This document shows, in pieces, positions 23,077-31,147 of a DNA stretch of 37,418 nucleotides. The stretch's first letter is position 1. The number at the start of each line of letters is the position of its first letter. Both the position numbers and the translations under genes were made by a program. The notes beneath the pieces were generated by a model, which saw only the letters and a program-made list of their open reading frames with translations, was not told the origin of the DNA and ran no database searches. The stretch is from Solirubrobacterales bacterium (GTDB taxonomy: Bacteria > Actinomycetota > Thermoleophilia > Solirubrobacterales > 70-9): the NCBI GenBank assembly GCA_013821475.1, contig JACDGU010000007.1, forward strand, positions 1 through 37,418, read 5' to 3'.

Positions 23077-23369
23077 CGCTGGCCGCATACCCTCGGTTTG
23101 AGAATTGCAATCAAGGCTGAAGATTGTCCGGCGACGCGGTGGTGGCGTCACCGACGCGCTGGGAGGCAGCGGCAACGGGCGCCGTCCCTCGGCCCAGCGG
23201 GGCTACGTCATCGAGCTCGGCCAAGTGGGGCCGCGACGGCGAGCGGCTGAAGGAGGCAACGAGGTCAGCGGCCTCTCCCCCGCGCTCCGCGCGTTTTTGG
23301 TACCAGCGCGGGCGGTCCCACAGCCAGGGTTCACGATGGCCGAAAACACGATGCCGATAGCTCAAGGAC
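23077..23369. other. Intergenic stretch without a recognised gene
   Basis: Both strands are open for 60-90 codons in places, but no frame shows a family or a convincing start with a ribosome site. A TTGGTACCAGC sequence near 23295 resembles GGTACC-containing motifs near 28548 and 28769-28782 beside repeat copy A. Confidence 0.4.
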
Positions 23370-25292
23370 ATGCCGAGATGGTCGACCAACCGCGCCTATT
23401 ACGAGGGACCGGCGAAACCGCCGCGGCTCGCCCGTCGCTTCGGCCTTTACGCCGGCGTCGCCCTGCTGATCGCCGCCGGCGGGGTCTTCTTCTTCGTTCG
23501 CAACTATGTGCGACCGAACACGCCGAGCAGACGGCCCGCAACCACGCGGAATTCATCGCCACTGCGATCCTTCCCGATCGGTTGCGCGGGTCTGACTTCG
23601 CCGCACCGCCCCACGGCCGGCGCTTGGCCGAACTCGACCGACTCTCCCGGCGCGAGCTGCTGCAATCAGGTGGTCTGCGGGTCAAGCTCTACGACCCGGC
23701 GGGCGTCGTCGTCTAGTCCTCCGACCACCAGCTGATCGGAACCCGCCCCAACGACTTCGCCGAGATCCCGGAGATCATGGCCGGCTCACCGAAGAGCGAC
23801 GTCTCGACCCTGGACGGCGAGGGCGGGGCCGGCCCCAGCACGACTGTCCTCGAGAACTACGTTCCGGTAGCGGTCAAGGGGGGTCCTCCCGTCGGGGTCT
23901 TCGAGATCTAAGCCGACTACGGACCAATCGCCAGTGAAGCTCGCAGCATCTTCGTCCCGATCGCAGGTGGCGCCGCTGCGCTCCTTCTTGCCTTGTACCT
24001 CTCGTTCTTTCCGATTCTCAGACGCGTAACGCGGACCCTGAGGAACCAGGTCGACGAGATTGAGCACAAGGCCTACTACGACGACCTCACCGATCTGCCG
24101 AACCGGGTGCTCTTCCACGAGCGCTGCGAGGTCGCCCTACTCGACGCCAAGAACAACCGGACCCAGTTCGCCGTGCTGCTGATCGACCTCGACCGATTCA
24201 AGGACGTCAACGACACCCTCGGGCATGCCAGTGGTGATCGGCTGCTACAGGCGCTCGCCGCCGAGCTCCCGGCACAGATGCGCCGCGGCGACACCGTCGC
24301 CCGGCTCGGCGGTGATGAGTTCGCGATCCTCGCCCTCGAGATCACCGACCCGAGCGCCGTCCTTGCCCTGGCTGAGAAGCTGCGCGAGCTCTTCGCCCGA
24401 GCCCGGGAGGTCGACGGCGTCGAGGTCGAGGTCGACGCCAGCATCGGCATCGCACTCTTCCCCGACCACGGCGCCGGCGCGGCGACGCTCGTTCGCCGCG
24501 CCGACGTCGCGATGTATCGCAGCAAGGAGGTCCATACCCCTTCTCTCTATGACGACGAGCACGACGACAACTCACCGGCGCGCCTCAGCCTGGTGGCCGA
24601 GCTGCACCGAGCAATCTCCGATCACAAGCTGACGGTCAATTATCAGTCTCAGCACGATCCGAAGACAGGGGAGCTCCGGGGAGTCGAGGCACTCGTGCGC
24701 TGGCAGCACCCCGAGCGGGGCCCGCTGATGCCCGATGAGTTCATCCCTCTCGCAGAGCACACCGGTCTGATCCGCGAGCTGACCGGATACGTGCTCGACG
24801 TCTCCCTCCGCCAGTGGCGGGAGTGGCGGGAGGCCGGGATGATGCTGTCGGTCGCGGTCAACATAAGCCCGCGCGATCTGCTCGACCCCCAGTTTCCCGA
24901 CGAGGTCGAAGATGCCTGATGCGTCACGGCGTCCGCGGGCACGGACGATTCTAGGCAAGCTGCACCGCCTTGGCGTGAGGTTGGCGATCGACGACTACGG
25001 GACCGGCAACGCATCCCTCGCCTATTTCCGCCGCCTGCCGATCGACGCGTTGAAGATCGACCGTTCCTTCGTGATGAGGATGCTGGACTCCTCTGCCGAC
25101 GCCGCAATCGTGAGCTCGACGATCGAGCTTGCCCATAGCCTCGGCTTGCAAGTGGTTGCCGAGGGAGTCGAGAGCGCCGAGTGCAACGCTCGCCTGGCCG
25201 GCCTCGACTGCAATCTCGTCCAGGGTTACTTCTACGGGCGGGCGAAGCCCGCCGAGCAGATCGTCGACATCCGGACTCGATTCGACCTTCAT
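23370..25292 (+). pseudogene. GGDEF-EAL cyclic-di-GMP protein, multiply broken
   Basis: The ancestral gene encoded a membrane helix (LYAGVALLIAAGGVFFFV), an extracytoplasmic sensor, a second helix (IFVPIAGGAAALLLALYLSF), a GGDEF domain with RLGGDEFAIL, and an EAL domain. Lesions seen: a frameshift near 23510; an in-frame TAG at 23714; an in-frame TAA at 23909 (GVFEI*ADYGP); and a deletion plus frameshift at 24917-24955. The last removes the EAL signature before KLHRLGVRLAIDDYGTG. Parts such as LKIDRSFVM and QGYFYGRA remain. The open piece 23993-24919 still holds an intact GGDEF active site, but the protein as a whole cannot be made. Confidence 0.85.
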
Positions 25293-25335
25293 AAAGGGCC
25301 TCGAGTATCGACGGGGACGCAGGGGACGCGCAACG

Positions 25336-25465
25336 ATGATCGGAGACAAGTATTGGGAACCTGCGGCCGCTGGGCCCCAAGCCGGTCTACACCACTGCCA
25401 TATGCGACCCGGGGCGTCCCCCGCGTCCCTCCCGTCCCCCGCTCGGGGCTTGTGGAACGCGGATT
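25336..25465 (+). repeat. Dispersed repeat, copy B
   Basis: Closely matches copy A at 28622-28753 in the same orientation over about 120 bases. Shared pieces are GGAGACA, AACCTGCG, CCGCT, a CCGG.CT.ACA.CA.TGCCA segment, CGCGTCCCTCC, and CTTGTGG.ACGC. Read on the minus strand, the left end resembles a tRNA 3' half (GCAGGTT...CT/TGTCTCC). It ends at the stop codon of the secreted-protein gene. Confidence 0.7.
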
Positions 25466-26271
25466 CAGCAGAGTTCGAAGGTCGCGCTCTTGCTGAAGTG
25501 CCTGCCGCCGCCCAGCTTGGCTTTGATCATCAGCTCGTAGGAGAGGCCGAGTTCGTTGGAGAGACGCGATGAATCCACCTTTGCGGTCAGCCGCGAGCCA
25601 TTTGCCGTCTTTTTCCAGCTCTCGCCTTCGCCTTCGGCGTAGTAGAACAGCGAGGCGGAGACCTTCTTCACTCCGTCGATCTTTGCGACCGCGGTGAAAG
25701 TGAAATCGCCGGTGGCACAGCCCTTGGGCAAGCCGCTGAGCTTGATCTTCGGCGAGCCGCTGATCAGCGGCGGCGTGCTCGCGGTGACTCGGCTGAAGAC
25801 GACGTTGTCGCTGTTGTCGGCATCCTGGTAGCCGCCTTCGTTGGCGTTGGGCAGCAGGTAGGCAAAGTAATGGGCGGACTGGTTTGCCTTGACGACGGCG
25901 GTGATCTGGGCTCTGGCGCCGGGCGCCAGCGGCCCCAGTTCGCAGACGATCAGGTTGTAGACGGTGCCGTAGGCAGGGCCAGACTGGTCGCTACAGGTGC
26001 CCTGCGAGGTCGAGAAGGACAGGTAGGGATCATCGGCGCCGCGGCCGTGGCCGCCGAGTGAGGAGAGTTCGACGTAGACGTTTTCCGCCCTGGTCCCCTG
26101 GTTGACGACGTCAGCCGTGAAGGTGACCAATCCGCCTTTTTCGATCACCGTCGCCGACTGGGTCTCGCTGATCGCGAGGTCGTAAGAGGAGGCCTGGGCG
26201 GCGGCGGGCAGAACCAGGACGGCGATCACGACGAGCGCCGCGACCAGGAACCTCGGCTTCGCCGAAATCAC
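25465..26271 (-). CDS. Secreted protein with a DUF11/CARDB-like domain
   Basis: A 268-aa exported protein. The signal peptide is about 1-27 (ending AQASS). The first half is a beta-sandwich of the DUF11/CARDB kind (DLAISETQSATVIEKGGLVT, then FTADVVNQGT and LGPLAPGARAQITAVVKANQ). The second half, from about 165, is a separate beta-rich domain with paired Cys (GCATGDFTFTAVAKIDGVKK). It probably acts at the cell surface. It overlaps the 3' end of the upstream gene by 4 bases, so the two are coupled. The function is not known. Confidence 0.7.
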   Translation of the reverse strand: MISAKPRFLVAALVVIAVLVLPAAAQASSYDLAISETQSATVIEKGGLVTFTADVVNQGTRAENVYVELSSLGGHGRGADDPYLSFSTSQGTCSDQSGPAYGTVYNLIVCELGPLAPGARAQITAVVKANQSAHYFAYLLPNANEGGYQDADNSDNVVFSRVTASTPPLISGSPKIKLSGLPKGCATGDFTFTAVAKIDGVKKVSASLFYYAEGEGESWKKTANGSRLTAKVDSSRLSNELGLSYELMIKAKLGGGRHFSKSATFELC

Positions 26272-27035
26272 GGGCTTTGGCGGACGCGCTTGAGGTAAAG
26301 CGCACCGGATGCGGTCACGGTGGACCCGAATCTAGTCGCTTCACTGCCCGGCGGTGGGACCATCGTTTTGCCAAGGCATCGGAAAGGAAGCTTCAGCGTT
26401 GGACTGGCCACGACGGTGAGGTCGCTGCTTTTTGAGCTCCTCGAGCACTTGCTGCCGCCGCCGTCGGGAAACTTGAACTGCTTGACGCACTCGAAGTTGT
26501 TGGGCACGAGGCTTCCTTCGCCACTCGTGGAGAAGCTCCAATTGACCTTCACGCTCGTACCCACGCCTCCTCTGATTTCGACGTTCGCGCGTAAGGTCGA
26601 TTCTTCTTCATCGGTGCAGGGCGTCGAGGTGAAGTTGCTGACCGAGCCATATTCATCGCAGGCGGTCGTTTCGTGGTGGGCAGCGAAAAATTTGGAAAAG
26701 ACTTTCGCAACGACGTTGATTTCGCCATCGGTCCCGTGTTCGTGGATTTCGGCTTTACCGCTGCCGTGATCGAGTTGGGAGAGTTCCGCGTCGGCCGTGT
26801 TGGTGATAACCCTTCCGCTCCAGAATTGATCCTCCGGGGTGCAGGCGGCCGTATTGAACTTGCTCGCGTCTAGCAGGCCGATGGCCTTGTAGTCGAACCC
26901 GGTCACCTTGTATTCGTAGCGGGCGTTGCCAACGCTGTCGGCGGAGACCGGGGCGGCAATGAGGATCGCGAGGACCAGAGCGAGTCCGGCACCCGAGAAG
27001 ACGCGGAGCGCTCGAGCGCGAGACATCGATTTCAT
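26268..27035 (-). CDS. Secreted Cys-rich hypothetical protein
   Basis: A 255-aa protein with a clear signal peptide (about 1-32, ending PVSADS). The mature part is beta-rich with several Cys (ACTPEDQFW, TTACDEYG, STPCTDEEE, NNFECVKQF, KCSRSSK), which probably form disulfides outside the cell. No family recognised. Base composition is lower in GC than most of the window: the line 26701-26760 counts 32 G+C of 60. It is coupled to the downstream secreted-protein gene by a 4-base overlap. Confidence 0.65.
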   Translation of the reverse strand: MKSMSRARALRVFSGAGLALVLAILIAAPVSADSVGNARYEYKVTGFDYKAIGLLDASKFNTAACTPEDQFWSGRVITNTADAELSQLDHGSGKAEIHEHGTDGEINVVAKVFSKFFAAHHETTACDEYGSVSNFTSTPCTDEEESTLRANVEIRGGVGTSVKVNWSFSTSGEGSLVPNNFECVKQFKFPDGGGSKCSRSSKSSDLTVVASPTLKLPFRCLGKTMVPPPGSEATRFGSTVTASGALYLKRVRQSP

Positions 27036-27095
27036 TTATGGCCGCGACAGATGTTGGAGCCCGTGTAATTCACAACCATGAGGCATCGGCGAGCA

Positions 27096-27647
27096 TCATC
27101 CCTTGGCGCTGTAGGGCTCGCCGGTCATGTTGCCGCAGTACCCGTATTCGATGCCCCCCGGGTCATATTGAGCCTGGAAGGTGCCTTTGGCCTGGCGGCC
27201 GGTGATCTTTCCGGTGAAGGTCTCTCGGGTGACGACGTGACCGCTGGTTAGGAATTCGTAGACCCCCGAGAATTTCCCCGATTTGGCGACCGTCATGGGT
27301 TTGATGCTGTTGAAGTCGTAGGGGATGGTGGATCGGCCTTCTTGGACGGCACTGCCGGTCGCGTCATAACAGGTGAACAGCTGGTTTTCGACGCTGACGT
27401 TGGAGACCTTGCTGGCGAGGAAGATCCTCTTCGTTTTTTTGCCCTGTTTCACATTGCCGAAGTGGCCCGAGACATCAAAGCTGATCTGGGTCTGGGCGTC
27501 GGCGCTGGCGCTGCCCTTGAAATGAAGGACGGATGCCTCTGCGGCGCTCGACATCAGTCCCAACACCCCGAGCGCGGCGATCGAAACCAAAGCAAGGGCC
27601 TGTCCCGAGCGGCGGACGCCCGACCTCTGTTGCAGCTGCATCGTCAT
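27096..27647 (-). CDS. Secreted hypothetical protein
   Basis: A 183-aa protein counted from the ATG at 27647, chosen because GGAGG lies 4-5 bases upstream; the frame runs to 27692. The signal peptide is about 1-38 (ending AAEASV). The mature part is a beta-rich domain (FKGSASADAQTQISFDVSG, FSGVYEFLTSGHVV, TFTGKITGRQAKGTFQAQY) with three Cys. It resembles small exported actinobacterial proteins of unknown role. It is separated by 60 bases from the next gene of the block. Confidence 0.6.
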   Translation of the reverse strand: MTMQLQQRSGVRRSGQALALVSIAALGVLGLMSSAAEASVLHFKGSASADAQTQISFDVSGHFGNVKQGKKTKRIFLASKVSNVSVENQLFTCYDATGSAVQEGRSTIPYDFNSIKPMTVAKSGKFSGVYEFLTSGHVVTRETFTGKITGRQAKGTFQAQYDPGGIEYGYCGNMTGEPYSAKG

Positions 27648-27865
27648 AGGGCCTCCGACTGGACACCAGGGCTGGACGATCCAATTTCTCACTTCCCGGT
27701 CTCAGTGTCAAGCAAGACGAGGGCAACGGCCCATCAGGTGTCCAGCGCGGGTATCCACCAATCAATCCAATCGACGCCGACGAGAATGCCAAGACGCAGA
27801 GGAGCGCTGGAGGAATCAGGACGAGTAGGTCCGCACGAAGCGGGTCAGGGCGTCGCGGTGAACTT

Positions 27866-28318
27866 CCGGCCGTCGTCGGGCGCTGGTAGTTCTCGAACTC
27901 GGCCATCGTCTGCTTGGCGAGGGTCGTTGCGGTCGACGAGGAGGAGGATCCGATCGAAGCCGCCGTGCTTGAGCTGCCGGTAGGACAGCGTCACGGGTGT
28001 ACGTCTTGCCCGCGCCGGTGGCCATCTGCACGAACGAGGCTGCGGTCGTAGCGCTGCTCGGCGAGGTTCCGCTCGACGCCGTTGATCGCCTCGATCTGCG
28101 CTGGGCGCAACGGCTTCTCGTCCAGCGGCGGCGAAGTGCCGGCCTTGCCGCGCCAGGTCCGATGCTCATCATCCTTGCGCTTGAGGATGCCCGCGAGAGT
28201 CGCCGGCTGCGGGAAGCGGAAGATCCGTCGCGCGCGAGGCTCCGGGTCAAAGCCGTCGGTGAAGTAGGTCTCGGTGTCGCTGGCCTCAAACACGAACGGG
28301 AGGCGATCGTCTGCTGGA
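27866..28318 (-). pseudogene. hsdR: Type I restriction enzyme HsdR, internal fragment
   Basis: The minus strand reads DDRLPFVFEASDTETYFTDG, FRFPQPATLAGILKRKDDE and LRPAQIEAINGVERNLAE. After a frameshift it gives FVQMATGAGKTYT (Walker A of the helicase), then after more shifts GGFDRILLLVDRNDLAKQTM and ENYQRP. These are the nuclease-helicase junction and first helicase motifs of HsdR. Both ends and the hsdM/hsdS partners are missing. The ~170 bases from 27693 to 27865 show nothing recognisable. Confidence 0.8.
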
Positions 28319-28534
28319 AGCCCATGCCGACAAGTTCACCTTCGACGCCATCAAAGAGGGGGTCGTCGAGATCCGAGACTTCCAGACGACCGGGTCGTCG
28401 CGTCCGCGCGAGGCTGCCCGTTCTACCGGCTGCAGTCCGGACGGCTCGACGTTATGGGCCAACGGATTCAGGTCAACGAGCCGTACCGCGTCAAGTGCGT
28501 CGAGGCGATGGAGGGACTCGTCAAAAAGCTCTAG
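28311..28534 (+). pseudogene. Unidentified gene fragment
   Basis: Two + strand frames have coherent composition: EAHADKFTFDAIKEGVVEIR at the left, then FYRLQSGRLDVMGQRIQVNE and YRVKCVEAMEGLVKKL ending in TAG. They look like the two parts of one frameshifted protein tail, butted against the inverted hsdR fragment. The family is not recognised. Confidence 0.4.
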
Positions 28535-28597
28535 CGGGACCAAACTTGGTACCACGAAGCTCCCTCTGAGTTGATCATCGAGCCAGTGCAGCCCGGA

Positions 28598-28788
28598 AGC
28601 CCGCTTCCCAGGCGGGCTCTCGATCATCAGGGAGACAGGATTTTAACCTGCGACCGCTCGGGCCCCCGGCCGGCTTACAGCAGTGCCAGATGCGTCCCGA
28701 CGCGTCCCTCCGTCCCCTCCGTCCCCGGCTCAGGACTTGTGGGACGCATCGGACGATGCGTCGGGTACCAAAGCTGGTACCAGCTCAG
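28598..28788 (+). repeat. Dispersed repeat, copy A, with flanking hairpins
   Basis: The repeat proper (28622-28753) matches copy B. It is flanked by a perfect hairpin AGCCCGC/GCGGGCT (28598-28618) on the left. On the right are a hairpin GACGCATC-GGAC-GATGCGTC (about 28743-28762) and the 14-base palindrome AGCTGGTACCAGCT (about 28775-28788). On the minus strand part of it reads GCAGGTTAAAATCCTGT, which resembles a tRNA T-arm. Confidence 0.65.
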
Positions 28789-28854
28789 CCAGGCCAACTT
28801 ACCCCCCCTCCGCTTCACGCGGTCCTGGCGAGTCCTACGCCGTCGCGCGGAGCA

Positions 28855-29403
28855 TCAGTTCCGTCCCGATGACGGGAGCCCTAGGGCGAGTTGCGTCGAG
28901 CTTGGCTGCCCCTCGATGGTCGCCAGCAGCCTGACCGGGCCGCGGCCGATCACACGGATCCCCCCCGGCCAGGCAGTGCGAGGCAGGTCCCGGCAAGGCT
29001 GGAACTCGATTTCCGCATAGCCAGGAGCGCCACGGAATGAGGCCATGGGGCGCCCTCCGCCGGCGGCGACGTGACCGTAGTAGAGGAACACGCGATTACG
29101 AAGCGCGAGCGGAACGCTGAGAACGACGTAGCGATGGCCGGCAACGAGGACGGGCATCCTTGCGGCGAGCTGGCCGTTCCTGATTTCCCCCATGCTCGCC
29201 AGCGGCTGACGGGGGATGCGCATCGGCCCGGCGACCACGGAGCCGGGACGCCCCCCCGCGAGCCCGACCACGGACGGAGAAGATGATCGGCCGCAGGCGG
29301 CCACTGATGCTTCCGTTGCTTCCACCGGTTCGGAGGCGCCGCCGACCGCGAGAACGATTGCGACGATCGCGGCGATCGCCACGATCAGGCCCTTTTTCAT
29401 CAC
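28855..29403 (-). CDS. Exported or membrane-anchored hypothetical protein
   Basis: A 182-aa protein with an N-terminal hydrophobic signal or anchor (KKGLIVAIAAIVAIVLAVGG). A mature domain follows with a Cys pair (AACGRSSS and FQPCRDLP), RYVVLSVPLALRNRVFLYYG and a beta-rich tail. No family recognised. It starts 12 bases after the 94-aa gene on the same strand, so the two probably form an operon. Confidence 0.6.
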   Translation of the reverse strand: MMKKGLIVAIAAIVAIVLAVGGASEPVEATEASVAACGRSSSPSVVGLAGGRPGSVVAGPMRIPRQPLASMGEIRNGQLAARMPVLVAGHRYVVLSVPLALRNRVFLYYGHVAAGGGRPMASFRGAPGYAEIEFQPCRDLPRTAWPGGIRVIGRGPVRLLATIEGQPSSTQLALGLPSSGRN

Positions 29404-29415
29404 CAGCGTGGACCG

Positions 29416-29700
29416 TCAGCCGGCCGGCTGCGGCCAGGGAATCGCGTCGGCGGCATCCTGATCCGACGGCTCCGGCCATTCGCGGATCTCCCGCAGCTCG
29501 GTCTCGGCGGCGTCGCTGGTCCGAAAAGGTTCGTTTTCGTGGATCGCGACGCCGTTGGCTGGGACGATTGCAAACCCCTCGACGGGCTCTTCGGTGAACG
29601 CCCCCACCTGCTCGCTCCAGTCGACCTCCGAGACCGGCACGACCCGCCCCTCCCGCTGGAGGATCCTCACCTGCGCTGCGTCATAGACATATCTTGGCAT
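29416..29700 (-). CDS. Small acidic hypothetical protein
   Basis: A 94-aa protein behind a strong ribosome site (AAGGAGG, 5-6 bases before the ATG). It begins PRYVYDAAQVRILQREGRV, has a middle WSEQVGAF and AIVPANGVAIHENEPF, and an acidic C-terminus with several WP pairs. It has no signal peptide or membrane span. Probably translated; function unknown. Confidence 0.6.
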   Translation of the reverse strand: MPRYVYDAAQVRILQREGRVVPVSEVDWSEQVGAFTEEPVEGFAIVPANGVAIHENEPFRTSDAAETELREIREWPEPSDQDAADAIPWPQPAG

Positions 29701-29836
29701 TGCGTCCTCCTTCTTAGTGAATTCTCAGCTTCAGTTAAGGCCAGCCAAAGGTTCGCTCGCCACCCTGGATGGGATTCCCCCTCGAACCAAGATCGAGAGC
29801 TCGTCCCCCTACCGAATCCCTGCGGAGGTACCGAAC

Positions 29837-30064
29837 ATGTCCGTTCCCCTGATAATCGCGCTCAATGTAGGCGTGGCGGCGCTCCTGGTGCTGCTCCTGA
29901 CCGCGCTGATGCTGCTTCCCAAGCGCCTCCACCCTCACCGCCATCCCCATCTGATGGTCCGCAACGAGACGCCGACCCCCGCCTGCCCGCATCCGCGTGA
30001 GCGTAGTCAGCACCCTCAACGAGCTGTCCACGACCGCGGTGGCCGGGTGGTCACCGAATCCTAA
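29837..30064 (+). CDS. Small single-span membrane protein (family copy 1)
   Basis: A 75-aa protein counted from the ATG at 29837, which has GGAGG 8 bases upstream. It has one membrane helix (about 4-26), then the boundary motif LMLLPKRLHPH and a His/Arg-rich hydrophilic tail. The next gene (30084) shows the same architecture: MS at the start, an N in the helix, and LMLxPxRLH at the membrane edge. The two are thus a tandem duplication. A third relative is at 36133-36317. Confidence 0.65.
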   Translation: MSVPLIIALNVGVAALLVLLLTALMLLPKRLHPHRHPHLMVRNETPTPACPHPRERSQHPQRAVHDRGGRVVTES

Positions 30065-30083
30065 AATTGGGTAGCCTGACGCC

Positions 30084-30308
30084 ATGTCCATTTCAGCGAT
30101 CATCCTCATGAACCTCTTTGCCGCGGCGATTCTGGTGGCGATACTTGCAACCCTGATGCTGGTCCCCGCCCGCCTCCACCGTCCCTTCGCGGCAGGACAC
30201 ACGCCGCGCCAGAAGCTGGCTCTGCGCAAGCTGCTCCATGCGCGAGGCAGTCAGCAACCGTGGCCGCAGCGCTCGAGCCAGCGCGGTCTGCGGCCGATCC
30301 CCGACTAG
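30084..30308 (+). CDS. Small single-span membrane protein (family copy 2)
   Basis: A 74-aa protein with one membrane helix (about 4-27), then LMLVPARLHRPFAAGHTPRQ and a basic tail. The segment after the helix is almost identical in kind to copy 3 (LAPARLRRPFADGHTRRQ, minus strand at 36133-36317). The start has no clear ribosome site, and the gene follows copy 1 by 19 bases. It is convergent with SCO1. Function unknown. Confidence 0.65.
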   Translation: MSISAIILMNLFAAAILVAILATLMLVPARLHRPFAAGHTPRQKLALRKLLHARGSQQPWPQRSSQRGLRPIPD

Positions 30309-30329
30309 CGTTCGCGCAGTCGCCACTGG

Positions 30330-30953
30330 TCATTCGGCTTCTGAAGCCAGCGTCTTCAAGTCGGTGGCGACCCAGGTCGGCAGGAATGGATAGACCATCC
30401 CGGCGCGCTCGAAGCCCTTGGAATCGACGAGGTAGAGCGCGTCGCTGTGTTCGATGTCCCCGGTCGTACGCCGGACCTGGATGTGATATCTGCGCCAGAC
30501 CGGTTCGAGCTGCGTCTTAGTTCCAAGGAGCCAGCGCCAGCGGAAGCCACTGAGGCCGAACCGCTTGATCGCCCGGTGAGCCGAGCCCGGCGTGTCTTCC
30601 CAAGGGTTGACGCTGACGGCGATCACGAGCGGCAGATCCGACCGTGGCACCGTGCGCAGCCCGGCCGCCAGGGCGTGACCGACGAGCGGGCACTGCTGGT
30701 GGCACTGGGAGTCCATGAACACGATGATCACCGGTTCGCCACGCACCGACGCGAGCTTGAAGCGCTGGGATTGCGAATCGAGCAGGGAGATTTCCGGCGC
30801 TCGCCGCAATCCCTGCGGCCAGACCGCCTGACCGCGCACCTCCGCGGTCGACAAAGCAACGGCACCCGAGGCCCCGGAAGTGTCGCCGGCGAAGCTGTGA
30901 ACTCCGAAACCAAGCAGAACGCCGACGACCGCGGCCGCCGCAACCGCGGCCAC
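30330..30953 (-). CDS. SCO1/SenC-type copper chaperone for cytochrome oxidase
   Basis: A 207-aa membrane-anchored thioredoxin-fold protein with an N-terminal hydrophobic anchor (about 2-20). The copper-binding CxxxC is in DSQCHQQCPLVG (Cys84, Cys88) and the conserved His in DIEHSDALYLVD (His169). SCO proteins load copper into the CuA site of subunit II. It is the last gene of the oxidase locus. The start is uncertain: the frame stays open upstream through GSRRR, whose positive charges suit the cytoplasmic side of the anchor, so translation may begin before the GTG at 30953. Confidence 0.85.
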   Translation of the reverse strand: MAAVAAAAVVGVLLGFGVHSFAGDTSGASGAVALSTAEVRGQAVWPQGLRRAPEISLLDSQSQRFKLASVRGEPVIIVFMDSQCHQQCPLVGHALAAGLRTVPRSDLPLVIAVSVNPWEDTPGSAHRAIKRFGLSGFRWRWLLGTKTQLEPVWRRYHIQVRRTTGDIEHSDALYLVDSKGFERAGMVYPFLPTWVATDLKTLASEAE

Positions 30954-31011
30954 GACCCGGCGGCGGCTTCCCGGTGACCCGCTCAGGGCGCGCTCCCCTG
31001 CGCCGTCCCGG

Positions 31012-31146
31012 TCACTGGTGCCCCCTGCTCGCCACCGCGTAGCAGAAGAGAACCGCGAGCACTACAACGAGCGGGAAGACGGTCGAGAAGACGCCCGAGA
31101 AGGTCGTCCAGCCGGTATCCGCGTAGAGCGGCATGAGCAGGTTCAT
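31012..31146 (-). CDS. 44-aa membrane peptide in the oxidase operon
   Basis: The ATG at 31146 follows the ctaG stop by one base (TGAGATG) and has GAGGAG about 9 bases upstream. The product is one membrane helix (FSTVFPLVVVLAVLFCYAVA) with a short N-terminal segment NLLMPLYADTGWTT and tail SRGHQ. It is too short for routine gene finding. Size, one-span topology and position suggest a small accessory subunit or assembly peptide of the oxidase, comparable in kind to CcoQ or subunit IV, but no homology is claimed. Confidence 0.6.
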   Translation of the reverse strand: MNLLMPLYADTGWTTFSGVFSTVFPLVVVLAVLFCYAVASRGHQ

Positions 31147-31147
31147 C

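Noticed and set aside
23714-23911. Possible recoding of in-frame TAG and TAA in the GGDEF-EAL gene
   Set aside because: The same gene also has frameshifts and a deletion of the EAL signature, so decay is simpler than stop-codon readthrough.
25336-28788. Composite transposon bounded by repeat copies B and A
   Set aside because: No transposase or integrase lies between them and no target duplication was seen; only a repeat-flanked block can be claimed.
28543-28788. Complete tRNA gene in repeat copy A
   Set aside because: Only a T-arm-like and a variable-arm-like hairpin can be drawn; no acceptor stem partner or D-arm is present, and the T-loop is TTAAAAT rather than TTCRANN.
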